64,000 nt of DNA from Miscanthus floridulus (GCF_019320115.1 NC_089582.1:120387856-120451855), one strand, 5' to 3'; positions 21,732 to 33,167 are shown, counted from the stretch's first letter. The notes: generated by a model not told the origin, from the sequence alone. Program-made: numbers and translations.

Positions 21732-22613
21732 ACTCATTCCAGTCAAGCTGTATAGCTCAATTGTTCAAAAAAAGTACCGACCTATTCATACACAAAACTT
21801 CACCAGAACCTTCAAGACAGGTTAGTGTTTCAACTTCAAGAATAGCGGCCTTCCCTGCAAAAGAGGGACATGGCAATTTAGATGAAGTATAACTTCCCTG
21901 CACAAGAGCAACATTAACCATATACTTGTTCCAATCAACACATGCACTTATATTGTTCACTTCTGGACAAGGTATTTGAGCATAAGAAGTCAGGCGTAAT
22001 TGTGAATTCAACATTAAAAGGGAAATTCTCTTGATTTCTTAATCGAGTTACAGATACAAGAAATTATGGTCCCAGTAAAATATGTACTTCATATTTTTTT
22101 GCATTTTAGAACATTACTATGGATAACACTGAAACAGCCAAAATTTCAAACTAGTAAGCTATAATAGGCCTATAACAGAATAAATCTTCAAAAGACTGGA
22201 AGAAGATATATTTTCATGGTCTGACACCATAGAGATCCTGCTCACATATCAAAACAATGTATCGCATCACTAGTTTAGCTGAGAGGCTCAGATTACATGG
22301 GTGAATTAGTGCTATTAATAACTATACTAGAATCTTCAACCTTGGCCACACATTTTACCATGGAGATACCGAGATAGAAAGAACAAAGAAGAAACAAAAC
22401 AATCAAAATTGAGTGATCAAATATCACGGCGAGAATACTTTGGTCATGCAAACCAGCTATTTTAATTTTGTTAGCAACCTGGGGAAAAGAAAAAGGTCAA
22501 TCACATTTTGGGGTACAAAATAGTAAATATTGAAAAATATGTTAAATAGTAAAGGAAATATGATAGATTTATTTAAATGCAGGCATGTCTTCTGTCTGTC
22601 AATTTATAATAAA

Positions 22614-22721
22614 CGCCTGTTCACTTCAACTACTTATCAGCCATGGTACAATGTTATTGTCTCACAACAAAACAGCATTAGTCGGCTTATCAGCCGCAAA
22701 AACCATCAGTCGAACACGGCC
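22614..22721. mobile_element. MITE, GTTCG-type termini
   Basis: Starts CGCCTGTTCACTTC, contains TTATTGTCTCACAACAAAAC and ends CAGTCGAACACGGC. Same group as 2702 and 14974. Intronic in ECH2 copy B. Confidence 0.6.
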
Positions 22722-23325
22722 CTATTTTTTAAAAGAAATTTACCATCTGCTATCTAGATTACACATCACATGTTAACCCATAGATCATGAAGAGTTACTC
22801 TTTCAAGACTAACGATTTTGGTGTACAACTTACATTAGCTCGTGAAGGAATTGGTCTATATATCTCTATGTACTGCTGGCCATGCAGTAAAAGTGCTGGG
22901 TCATAGCTGGAGAACACAAACAAGCCAAATTGTTCAAGTGTAAGTATATTGACAGTACCCTACCAAGGATTGGCTGACTAGAGACAAAAAAAATGAAGGT
23001 CAAATATTGTGTAACTTTAATGAAACCACAGTGTCGGGTTCATAAACCCGGGGTCCCTCGGGAACCGGCTTCCGCACCAAGGCTCGGCCCAAGAGTCTAA
23101 ATACAACAGGCCGGAAGGACGGGCCAGTCGTCGACTAGAAGGTCTGAACCAAAAGGAGCGGCGCCCGCTCGTCGACCCCTTCGGCCCACCACTCCGATCG
23201 GAGCACTCGCTTCGGCCTCCAGACGCCTCCGAACGCCCTCTCCGATCGGAAGGCCTCTCCGATCGGAAGGCCTGGCCCAAAGCAATACTTCCGACTCCGA
23301 CCCCATGTCTCTCCGACCGGGGCTT

Positions 23326-24485
23326 ATGTGAGCCTTGCCTTGCTTTTCTCCGCACGTCTCCTGTTTCCTACCGAGCGGGCGTCCCTAGTCGGATGACTCC
23401 AGTCGGCTCTGAGTGTGCCGGTCGGAGAAGAGCGGTGAGCAGGATTTCCACGAGCCCCGGTCGGAGAGACGCGGGGTCAGAGTCGGAAGTATCGCTTTGG
23501 GCCAGACCTTCCGATCGGAGAGGCCTTCCGATCAGAGAGGGCGTTCGGAGGCGTCTGGAGGCCGAAGCGAGTGCTCCGATCAGAGTGGTGGGCCGAAGGG
23601 GTCGACGAGCGGGCGCCGCTCCTTTTGGTTCAGACCTTCTGGTCAGCGACTGGGCCGTCCTTCCGGCCTGTTGTATTTAGACTCTTGGGCCGAGCCTTGG
23701 CGCGGAAGCCGGTCCCCGAGGGACCCCGGGTTTACGAATCCGACAGAAGCCCCCGAGTCCCCGGGCGATTCGGGTCGAATCGTTAGGGGGATTTTTGTCT
23801 TGCCGACGGGTGTGCACGAGCGCACCCGCGGGTGTTGCCCCTGAGCCTCCGGGCGGTTTGGGCGGAACCGCCCGAGGGCTCGGGGGCTACACCCGCGGGT
23901 GCGCTCGCGCGCACCCACCGGCAAAACACAGAAACCCCCCCCCCAAACGGTTCCGCCCAAACCGCCCAGGGGCTTAGGGGCAACACCCGCGGGTGCGCTC
24001 GCGCGCACCCATCGGCAAGACAAAAATCCCCCGAACGATTCGACCCGAATCGCCCGGGGGCTTCTGTCGGGTTCATAAACCCGGGGTCCCTTGGGGACCG
24101 GCTTTCGCATCAAGGCTCAGCCCAAGAGTCTAAATACAACAGGCCGAAAGGATGGCCCAGTCGCCGACTAGAAGGTCTGAACCAAAAGTAGCAGCGCTCG
24201 CTTGTCGACCCCTTCGGCCCACCACTCTGATCGGAGCACTCGCTTTGACCTCCAGACACCTCCGAACGCCCTCTCCGATCGGAAGGCCTCTCTGATCGGA
24301 AGGCCTGGCCCAAAGCGATACTTCCGACTCCGACCCCGTGTCTCTCCGACCGAGGCTCGTGGGAACCCTCCTCACCGCTCTTCTCCGACCAGCACACTCA
24401 GAGCCGACTGGAGCCATCCGACCGGGGACGCCCGCTTGGTAGGAACCAGGAGACGTGCGGAGAAAAGCAAGGCAAGGCTCACAAG
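23326..24485. repeat. Large inverted repeat, arms about 540 bp
   Basis: The left arm (about 23326-23871) is the reverse complement of the right arm (about 23950-24485), covering the first 420 bp of the LTR plus the adjoining tail. A spacer of about 75 bp separates them. By eye the arms agree at roughly nine of ten positions. Confidence 0.85.
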
Positions 24486-25261
24486 TCAAAACATATCCGC
24501 TCGGTAGGCAAGGAGCAGTAGGATGCCCCATGCGGGTCATGCCAACTCTGTCACGAACGATGGACCCAGATTTCACTCGAACATATCTGATAAGAGCTCC
24601 CCGAACCCGTCGCTCGAGCATTTCTTGTCCGAACGACGGAAGACTGGTTCCGCCTCGCCCAACCCCCGAGGGCTAGGCTCCGCCTTGCCCGACGGCCAAG
24701 GGCCTCCTCCGCCTTGCTCGACGAGTACACCCTGCGCCTTCATAAAGATGAGCACAGGGTACGACATGACATTCGAGTCAAACATAGCATCAAGGACCAT
24801 GCCCTACGTCGCGGCAGGAAAGTACCACTAGGGTACGACGGGATGGGCGCTTTAGACCATTCCGGCATGGCAGAGTTTGAATAGTGTTGTAGGCGCCGCC
24901 TTCAGCCCTCGGACACAGAACGTGACATAGACGTACGACAACCACTATGGTCCAGGAAGAGACTCGTGCCCTCTACAGTGATGGACGTACTGTCACCGCG
25001 CCATCCGCTGCCCATAGGGCCACAGGTCAACACCCTTGTCCGACACGTCGCCTAAAGGGGCGGGACAGGACATGGCCACTTGCTGATCCGGTAAGGGCAT
25101 GGCGTCGCCAGGACACGGGCACCCGATGAGCGTGCCAATCCCTGACACCGTCTGGCCGTGTGAGCAAGGTGGCTCAACAGAAAAGGAGGGCCCAACACCT
25201 TTGAAGGGGCTTCTTGGCCTCTGGTTTTTCTCCCATCTGTAACCCCTACTCCCCCTTGATC

Positions 25262-25269
25262 TATAAAAG
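25262..25269 (+). promoter_or_regulatory. TATA box of the 24068 LTR
   Basis: TATAAAAG after CCCTTGATC, in the same position within the LTR as the TATA boxes at 19236 and 26758. Confidence 0.6.
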
Positions 25270-25718
25270 GGAGGGCAGGGCCCCCCACTAAGGGGATCGA
25301 CTCTTGACAGATAAGTTGAACACACATCGCTTCACACACAGCTGAGCAGCGACCAAGCTCTCGACGACCTTTTCGATCATTCCATCAGAGACTTGGGACT
25401 CGTCCCTCTCTCGACCCTTTGTACCCCCTACTACGAACCATTTTTGATATTAATAACACGAGCAGCAGCAGCAAACTGGACATAGGGACATTCAACCCGA
25501 ACCAATATAAACCTCGTGTCCTTTAGTGCACTATCCAGGCCTAACGCGCAATAATCATAAATTTACTAGCCGGTGTTTGTTCAAAACACCGACACACAGT
25601 AACCCAATGATTAAGCTCGGTAAATATGTGAAAAGTATTCTTACTAAAGCCTAGGGACATCCATGTAAAACCCATCGCTAGTTTTTGCATTAAGGACAGA
25701 AATAAAAGTGGGTAAAAC

Positions 25719-26047
25719 CTGCACGACATGCAAGGGACAATTTCTTAAATAGCTAGAGATATGGAAATGTCCACATAAATAGACTCCAATGAAATACATT
25801 ACAAATATTTAGTTCACTGTAAGAAACAACAGTGCACTAGTGCGATACATAGGTCCATGGTAGCATGAGCATAACAAAAGTAATTTATACCTGTTAGGCT
25901 GTTACTTCAGACTTATGACTAAACAACTGTTGATTTTGCGTGACAGAAATCTCTCTGAAATGAAGATTCTTATGCATTACTGATATTGAAGGTAAAGTAA
26001 CTAGATCAAAGATTAGGAGGCTTAATCTATGATGGGAGAAAAGGAAG
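25719..26047. other. ECH2 copy B upstream intron remnant
   Basis: AT-rich DNA without a coding match. The missing ECH2 first exon is not here. GGAAG at 26043-26047 is the left flank of the Tat 5' LTR. Confidence 0.5.
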
Positions 26048-27234
26048 TGTCTGGTTCATAAACCCGGGGTCCCCAATGAACCCGCTTCCCTGCAATACTC
26101 GGCCCAGCAAATGGCGCAGCGACAGCGCGCATCTGGGCTAGCCCAGATACACAATGATAGGCTGAGACCATGATCTGGTCCCCGACCGGCACCTCTGGCT
26201 AGGAGACCTAGTTGGAGCCCCGACCAGAAGGCCTGGCCGAGGTGGGACCGCAGTCCGACTCTGACCCCTTTCCTCCGACTGAGGATATGTCGGACCTTTG
26301 CTCGTCTCTCTTTCTCGACCGACACGGTCGGGGTCGACTAGGAACGACCAACCAGGATGCCTGCTCGGTGCGGGCCCAGGGAGCGGGCGGAGTAGATAAG
26401 GTAAGACGCTCAAGTCAACCGCAATACCGAGGACCGTACCCTACCATGCCCTTCACATCTGTAGGACAGTGCCATCAGGCCATGTAAGACGGACACAATA
26501 TAGCCTGTCAGACGCGGCAGAGCACAAACAGTATTGTGGGCGTCGTCGTTTGCTGTCCTAGGTGAACACTGTGCAGCCTGCCAGGTCATAAACAGTAAAG
26601 TGGGCGAACACTGTGCAGCCTACCAGGTACAACAGGTCATGAACAGTAAGGTGGGCGATGGCGTGCCATACACGATGACATGGGCAACAAGACTAGGTAG
26701 CACCCATACACACTCTCTCCCTTTCCATCTTTGACTTGTAAGGCCATTCCCTTCATCTATAAAAGGGGATGCGCTCTCTCCTCTCAGGACTCGAGGACAT
26801 GACAACACAACAAGCTCTAGAACTTGACAGCTACATAGCTCAACAACTATAGATTTCGACAGCTACATAGCTCAACAGCTCTAGAACTCAACAGCTACAT
26901 AGTCTGCACACTCTCAACAGCTAATAAGCTCGGACACACAGAGCATACGCTCCAATACTTAGCGCATGTTTGAGCATCCATCACTCTCTCACACTTGGTT
27001 CCGAGTTCGACCGGGCCTCTAACTCCCAGCTCCCATTCCTTACTCGTTTGTAACCCATAGCAAACTTCGAGCACATGGGCTCAGGAATAATGTCACCGAC
27101 CGACTAAAACTGGATGTAGGGCACATTGCCTGAACCAGTATAAATCCTATGTCATTGCATGCTAGGCCACATCCGATCATAGCGCACGATAAAAACTACA
27201 AATATTTACTTGTTGGCCACATTTCGCACCGACA
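26048..27234 (+). mobile_element. 5' LTR of the Tat-lineage element
   Basis: Starts TGTCTGGTTCATAAACCCGG and ends TTTCGCACCGACA, immediately followed by a GTTGGCGTCGTCCGTGGGG leader at the usual primer-site position. The first 120 bases match the 3' LTR fragment at 56935 with many differences, so the element is old. TATA box at 26758. About 26820-26940 contains repeated AGCTACATAGCTCAACA words. Confidence 0.85.
26758..26765 (+). promoter_or_regulatory. TATA box of the Tat 5' LTR
   Basis: TATAAAAG in a block nearly identical to that at 19236. Confidence 0.6.
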
Positions 27235-27314
27235 GTTGGCGTCGTCCGTGGGGAGAGACGCCGTGCATTCATGCTTTTGGTCATCGGATGGTCCACCTTT
27301 CCACCATCTTCGGC

Positions 27315-28757
27315 ATGGCGGGCTCGAGCGATACGATTCTCTTCTGCTCGCTGGAGTTTGCCACGCTCTGACTTGTTGGGATGTGGGCTTCTCCTGTCTT
27401 CGTGCCACTCTAGACCTTTCTCATTGGGAGTCTGGACTTCATCACCGACCAACTCGACATACTCTGCCTCCACAAGGAGGCGCTTGTCCCAGCATTCACT
27501 AGAGGAGGAGCACCCTCCACCGGCCCCAGGCCACTCGACGACCTCAACGTCGAGACACCCACGCTTCGCCTCGAGCCCATGCAAGGCTCAAACCCCATGG
27601 TGAGTGATGTACATATTATTCTTTACTCACTGTTTAACACCTTCCACCAACTCTCCAGAGGGACCCTGTTGTCCCCACCACGACCACCGTGCAACTGGTC
27701 CCCCTATGGGCTTCGCATCCCCCGTGGACGCATGTGCACGGGGGCTTCAAAGGATGCTGACATCGCCCTGTCTCACGTCTGAGTTCATGGGGATGGCAGG
27801 CTACACTCCTGCCTCCTTCCACAACCTCGTCGATGACGAGGTCAAAAGCGATGGCTCCAGCATCGACGATGTCATGGCACCTGGCCACCCTCTGTCCAAG
27901 GAGTGCACTATGGTGGATGCCCTAGGACAGCCACCGGAGGTAGTGGGGTCTCTACAGACTCACACCCCTCCAAAGCCTCGGGCGTAGGCCCTGGCGCATG
28001 CTAGGAGCATAGCGAGGAGTTATGACAAAGGTGGCAGAGCCAGCCGCCACCTACACCGGTGCGCCCACTGCATCATGCCGCGCCACATGCGCGTAACCCA
28101 GCGAGCGGCGCTTGGGGTCATGCCCGTCAGGTCTAGTGTAACATCCTAGATGGAGGGGATGATCCCCCTTAGTTTGCTCAGGCTAGCCAGAACATCGCTG
28201 CTGCGGCGATGCTTCAATGCGGCCTCCCCAAGCCTACCGACCACCAGGAGCAAGCGATCCACCGGAACCTCCGAGCGCTAGTGGAGACCACCACCGTTTA
28301 GCAGGCGGAATACTCTACGTCGTGACACTAGCACGTGACCTCTTGCCCAGCCGAGGGACTAGGGCCACACCAGTCGAATCACTCCGTCCACTCACCTCAG
28401 CAGTTACCGGGCATGGAGCAGGAGGCTGTGGCTACGCCATAGCCCAACCTAGCGCCCACTCCACACCGACCACCTATACACGAATGACTCGGGCCAAACC
28501 ATGATGCTCACAGCATCATCAACAATCGATGCCATGCTCGTCATGATGATGACATCCATCGAATGGCGGTGAGAGCAGGCGGCGCAGGCCCTGGCCTAAT
28601 CATTGAGGAGTGCGAGGACACGCACCCTAGTCATGCCGATTGACCGAACGACTAGAGCCCTAGCCTAGATGTCCTAGGGCCATGGGCCTTTGGTCACCGC
28701 ATCCAAAAAGCGTTGTTCCCACAGCGCTTCTAACCACCCACCAACATTGCTAGGTAC
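27315..28757 (+). pseudogene. Tat-lineage gag, N-terminal part, decayed
   Basis: The ATG at 27315 opens MAGSSDTILFCSLEF and stops at a TGA within 20 codons. Further pieces in shifting frames (MAGYTPASFHNLVDDEV near 27790; RNLRALVETTT near 28260; GPWAFGHRIQKALFP near 28680) follow the order known for grass Tat gag proteins, which form the particle. Several stops and frameshifts. Interrupted at 28758 by a solo LTR; gag continues at 30569. Confidence 0.7.
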
Positions 28758-30563
28758 TGTTTAAACCAAAATTTGGAGAGAAGAATGCGGGAATTCGAAG
28801 GCTTCCAAAATTGTGCTTATCAAGGAATCGATTGCATGAGGATCAATATCAGTGGATTCAAATACGACTCTAGGATCGGATCTATTTGGATGACGTCAGC
28901 AGATAGCGATGATGAGCTATGGTTGGCACCAGGAAATTGCATATCGGACTCTACAAAAAGGGAAAGATTAGGGTCCAAGTTATCTTAAATTAGGAATATT
29001 TTCTTCTATGCCAAAGATTGTAATGAGTCATGCTCGAGTAGGATTCATATTTAGGCTCCGGGTATAAATATCGGACCCCAGCTATTGTAAAAGGACACAC
29101 AATCGATCAAGTACAAGTTACTTACTTTTTTCAGCTCTAGCCACCCCTTAGGAGTAGGAGTAGAGTAGATCTCGGTGAGTTCTTCAGCAAGTATGGCTGC
29201 ATCAATCCGGTCGACCTCCACTGCTTATATGTAAGTACCGTCATGGCTTATACTTCTGTTCATACGGCTGCATCGATCCGGTCAACCTCCACTGCAACTC
29301 TATTATAAGCTAGTTATCGACTCTTGTCTAGTTCAAGTAAGGCTGCATCGATCCGATCGACCTCCACTGCTTGAACTAGATTAAGGTCAAGTTATCGGCT
29401 CTATCTAAGGGTGGCGTTCCTTCGGATAGATTCATTAAGTTACCGATATTGCTTATTGCTTCTATTATTTATTTAATTACAGCAATATCACTTTGCCTAA
29501 TTGGGATTGATCTAGATTGGCCTTACATCCTTTTTAACCCATTGTTTGTTCATCTAAACTGATCTAATCTGCACCTTAAACGATGAGTTATGTTTTATCA
29601 GCCGTTTTATGTCAATCTTCATCGTGCATAGTATGCGGTTAAGGCATGTTTTGTCTTGAATAGATCTATTGGCTAACAAAAACCATTTCATGGCCCGTTA
29701 TCATGGCCTGTGTGATTCTGCCTCACACCCCACTGTTAGCACTGTGGAGTGGGGATCATTATTTGATAGATTTGTTTCCGATAAGGCATGACCTTAACTG
29801 TGCGCTATGCCTGAATCGGTTGTTTAGCCGATATCGAGTGCTTTCATATATGCAGTTCACGTTACGAGACCGTTGAAGTAAACATAGGTTGAAAGATGTG
29901 TTAGCCCCGTGATCTTATTATTGTATTACGGCCTGCATGATTCTGCCTCATGCCCCACTGATATTAGTATTGAGTTAAGGTCGTCAAATCTATTGTTGTT
30001 TCTATGGCCTGCATGATTCTGCCTCATGCCCCACTAGTCATAGCGATAGACGAGATCTAATATGTTCATTAGATTTATTTTTATTAAATGGTTAAATGAT
30101 GATGAGCTGCTTATTTTATATAAAAAGGGATTTGGTTACTTGCAGTCATTGGCTTAGCATAAATTAATTATTGTTGACATCATTTTGCCATTGACTAATG
30201 TTTGTCTAAATAACAAGATCTATCCTGAGCGACAACCGATTTACCTTCCATAATTCCATGAGCTTTAATTGATTTATTCTTATGAGTATGCTGGAATCGA
30301 CTATTTAGTCAATTTCCTTCCATATTGGCTCTCAGAGCCGCACATTCGGGACTGTCTGGCAACACCGGCATGTTCCACCCTAACTTACTAATTAGCTTTT
30401 CTCTCCTTGTCAATTGCAGGGTCAAATTGACTGGCATGTCTCGGGAGGAGTGCATATGATCGACCATCCCTGTGCTGAAGCTAGGCGGATCTCTAGCTCC
30501 ATCGAGTGGACCCTTCTGGCTTGCTCGTGTGCCCTCAGCATAGGACAAAATTTCGTGCCGATA
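28758..30563 (+). mobile_element. Solo LTR, 1806 bp, target duplication GGTAC
   Basis: Starts TGTTTAAACC and ends TTTCGTGCCGATA (a CA end changed to TA). GGTAC lies at 28753-28757 and 30564-30568; the match extends to TAGGTAC. The gag sense continues across the two flanks. TATAAATA at 29063-29070 is its promoter. GGCTGCATC(G/A)ATCCG is repeated at 29195, 29266 and 29341; a CCTGCATGATTCTGCCTCA-type word at about 29704, 29930 and 30006. No primer site or coding region. Confidence 0.85.
29063..29070 (+). promoter_or_regulatory. TATA box of the 28758 solo LTR
   Basis: TATAAATA in CTCCGGGTATAAATATCGG, about 300 bases into the LTR. Confidence 0.55.
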
Positions 30564-30568
30564 GGTAC

Positions 30569-31357
30569 ATTGGGGAGATGAACCCTGGTATATGGCTCGA
30601 AGACTTTTGGCTTGCCTTCCAAGCGAGATGAGTGGATAATGACTACTTCATCATCTAGTATCTCCCAATCTACGTGGGGGAGCATGTATGAGCATGGCTC
30701 AAATTCCTTCTACCCGACAGCATCTACGACTGGGCAGATCTTAGGAGGGTCTTCATCAGAAATTTCTAGGGGACGTATGTCCATCCTAAGAATTTCTAGG
30801 ACCTCAAGAGCTACCAGCAGGAGCCCAATAAATCCCTATGGGATTATATCTGTAGGTTCTCAAAGCAGTCCAACTCCCTTCCTGATGTCGTCGACGTGGA
30901 TGTCAACAGCATGTTCCTCTCTAGGACAATCTGCAAGTCCCTGATCTACAAGCTCAGCTATGTGAAGCCCCATACCACCCACAACTTGCTCGACATCGCC
31001 ACAAACCATGCCTCCGATGAGGAGGCAGTTAGGGTGATCTTCAACGACGGTCGGGACAGGGGCAAGGCCAAGCGTCAGGACTAAGGCAAGTGCCCCTCCA
31101 CACAAAAGGGCAAGAAAAACAAGAAGGAACGGTGCCGACCAGCCAATATGCTTTGGTCATCGCGGTCGACCGCATGGGCAGGCAGCCCCAGCAGGGCTAG
31201 CCTGACCACTTTGACAAGCTTGTGGAGAGTCCATGCACCAACCATGCTTATCCCAACAAACACCTTGACAAGCTCATGGAGAGGCCAAAAAAGGAGGCGC
31301 GGCGGGCAAGGATGAAGACGGCTTTTGAAAGGATCAAGATGCCCAAGAGGGGGGGGT
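30569..31357 (+). pseudogene. Tat-lineage gag core, decayed
   Basis: Continuation of gag after the solo LTR: TGETNPGIWLEDF, NDYFII, the retrotransposon gag core with LLPDSIYDWADLRRVFI, SYQQEPNKSLWDYI, MFLSRTICKSLIYKL and LLDIATNHASDEEAVR, then CTNHAYP near 31235. Stops (for example TAG in NF*GTY near 30770) and frame changes are present. The element is broken at about 31350, and its protease resumes at 44371. Confidence 0.8.
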
Positions 31358-33167
31358 TGAAAGCTCTAGTTTGGTTTTGGTTAATTGATGAAACCCTAAG
31401 TGCTAACCTAGTTTATCAAAGTGATTATGAGATAGGTAGCACTACTCCAAGTGATGAAGCAATGGCGAAGATCATGATAATGGTGATGACATGGTGATGA
31501 TCAAATGCTTGAACTTGGAAAAGAAGAAAGAGAAAAATAAAAGGCTCAAGGCAAAGGTATAAAATATAGGAGCCATTTTGTTTTAGTGATCAAGACACTT
31601 AGTGAGTGTGATCACATTTAGGATAGATAGCCATACTAATAAGAGGAGTAAAACTCGTATCGAAATGCGGTTATCAAAGTGCCACTAGATGCTCTAATTC
31701 ATTGCATATGCATTCAAGATCTAGTAGAGTGCTAACACCCTTGAAAATGTTTGAGAAAATATGCTAACACATGTGCACAAGGTGATACACTTAGTGGTTG
31801 GCACATTTGAGCAAGGGTAAGATACTTCACCGGCGGAGTGCCCGCCCGTAGAGTGCGGACAGTCCGACGGTGCCACCGATGCCCTAGATAGAAAAGTTGG
31901 AGGTCATTGTAAGTGACCGAATGCTGGATCTAAATTGACTGGATGCTGGAAGTCTAGGTCCGGTCGAACTGATGGGTCAGCATAGTATCCAGGTTTTTGC
32001 ATCGGACGCTAAGGTGTGTTCGGTCGAGGTGGACCGGACGCGTCCGATCGAAGAAAACCCAGTTTTGAACCTTACTGTAAACGACTGGACGCTAGGGGTC
32101 TAGCGTCCGGTCATTTGTGCCGGAGCATCCGGTCGCTACTTAGCCGTTGTGATCGGGTGGTTCCTATTGAATGGACAATGACACGTGGCTTACATCGGTT
32201 GACCGGACGCTGGGTCTAGAGTCCGGTCAGTCTGACTAGAGCGTCCGGTCAGCCCGTAGTGTGCCCAGTGAAGGGGTACAACGGCTCTATTTCGTGGGGG
32301 CTTCTATTTAAGCCCCATGGCTAGCTCAAGCTCACTCTCTTGCACATTTTCATTGACATAGCAACCTTGTGAGCTTAGCCAAAGCCCTCCCACTCATCTC
32401 CATCATTGATTCATCATCTTTGTGAGATTGGGAGAGAATCCAAGTGCATTGCTTGAGTGATTGCATCTAAAGGCACTTGGTATTCGTGTTGCGCTGTGGA
32501 TTTTGCTTGTTACTCTTGGTGGTTGCCACCACCTAGATGGCTCAGTGTAGTGGTGGAGGATCGACATGAGTTGGTGATTGTTCGTGGCTGTCTTTGATGA
32601 TTGTGAGGGGAGTTGTACCTTCCCTGGCGGAGCGCCGAAAGGTAACTCTAGTAAATTGCTCGTGTCATTGAGTTACCTCACTTGTGGGTCGGTTATTGCA
32701 GTGTCCTATCATGTGGACGAGGTTTGTGAAACACCTCTTAGCCACCGAACCACCAAGTGTTGGTCGACACAACGGGGACGTAGCGTGTTGACAAGCACAT
32801 GAACCTCGGGAGAAAATCGATTGTCTCTTGTCTATTGCATTCTCCGAGTGATTGGTTATATATTCATCTTGTGATTAATTTATCCCCTACACGTCGGTAT
32901 AATCACCCTACTCACTTATTTACATTCATCTAGTTGAGCTCTTTAGAGTAGCAAGATTGAGAGCTCTTAGTGAGTAATTACATAGCAAGTTTGTGTGCCT
33001 AAGTAATCATTGCAACTAGAATTGTTGGATAGGTGGCTTGCAACCCTTATAGAAGCTAGAGCAAGTTTGCATTACGCTATTTGTCATACTAATCAAATTG
33101 CTCTAGTTGATTTGTAGATTTTTAAATAGGCTATTCACCCCCTCTCTAGCCATATTAGGACCTTTCA
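31358..33167 (+). mobile_element. Solo LTR, 1810 bp, target duplication GGGGT
   Basis: Starts TGAAAGCTCTAGTTTGG and ends ATATTAGGACCTTTCA, flanked by GGGGT at 31353-31357 and 33168-33172. The GACCGGACGCTGG and GTCCGGTCA words, and the GGTTGCCACC(A/T)CCTAGATGG block, match the solo LTR at 54035, which is the same family in the same orientation. TATTTAAG at 32305 is the likely promoter. No coding region. Confidence 0.85.

Larger units (their letters stand above)
23032..25594 (+). mobile_element. Rearranged LTR retroelement with internal inversion
   Basis: Begins TGTCGGGTTCATAAACCCGG and ends ACACCGACA, with CACAG duplicated at 23027-23031 and 25595-25599. Inside, the order is: LTR start (23032 to about 23322), the same LTR inverted (about 23326-23745), inverted pre-LTR tail with polypurine GGGGGCTTC (23746 to about 23871), spacer, the same tail forward (about 23950-24067), then a complete forward LTR (24068-25594). 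No gag or pol is present. It sits in an intron of ECH2 copy B. Confidence 0.85.
20869..25718 (-). pseudogene. ECH2: ECH2 copy B: enoyl-CoA hydratase 2, both ends missing
   Basis: Second head-to-tail copy of the same hydratase gene. Exons (minus): 25645-25718 (VLPTF...), 22834-22906 (LLLHGQQYIEIYRP), 22439-22478, 21782-21854 (GEVLCMNR), 21307-21457 (LRGAGGF) and 20869-20939. Exon sizes equal copy A except 74 versus 77 and 71 versus 72 nt. All six are open and in phase. The hydratase motif reads SGYFHPVHSDP: the catalytic Asp of GDxNP is Tyr (GAT to TAT) and the Asn is His, so no activity is expected. The start of the protein is missing upstream of 25718 and the last two exons (through SSL) are missing below 20869. 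The first retained intron carries the 2.56-kb LTR element at 23032. The 21307 exon uses the same GC donor as copy A. Confidence 0.88.

Noticed and set aside
23393..23844. Two long overlapping frames on the plus strand and matching ones on the minus strand
   Set aside because: They mirror each other because the region is an inverted LTR; not genes.
28754..30568. Possible DNA transposon, because the flanking match extends to 7 bp (TAGGTAC)
   Set aside because: TG start, CGATA end (one change from CGACA), an internal TATA box and a GGTAC duplication fit a solo LTR better.
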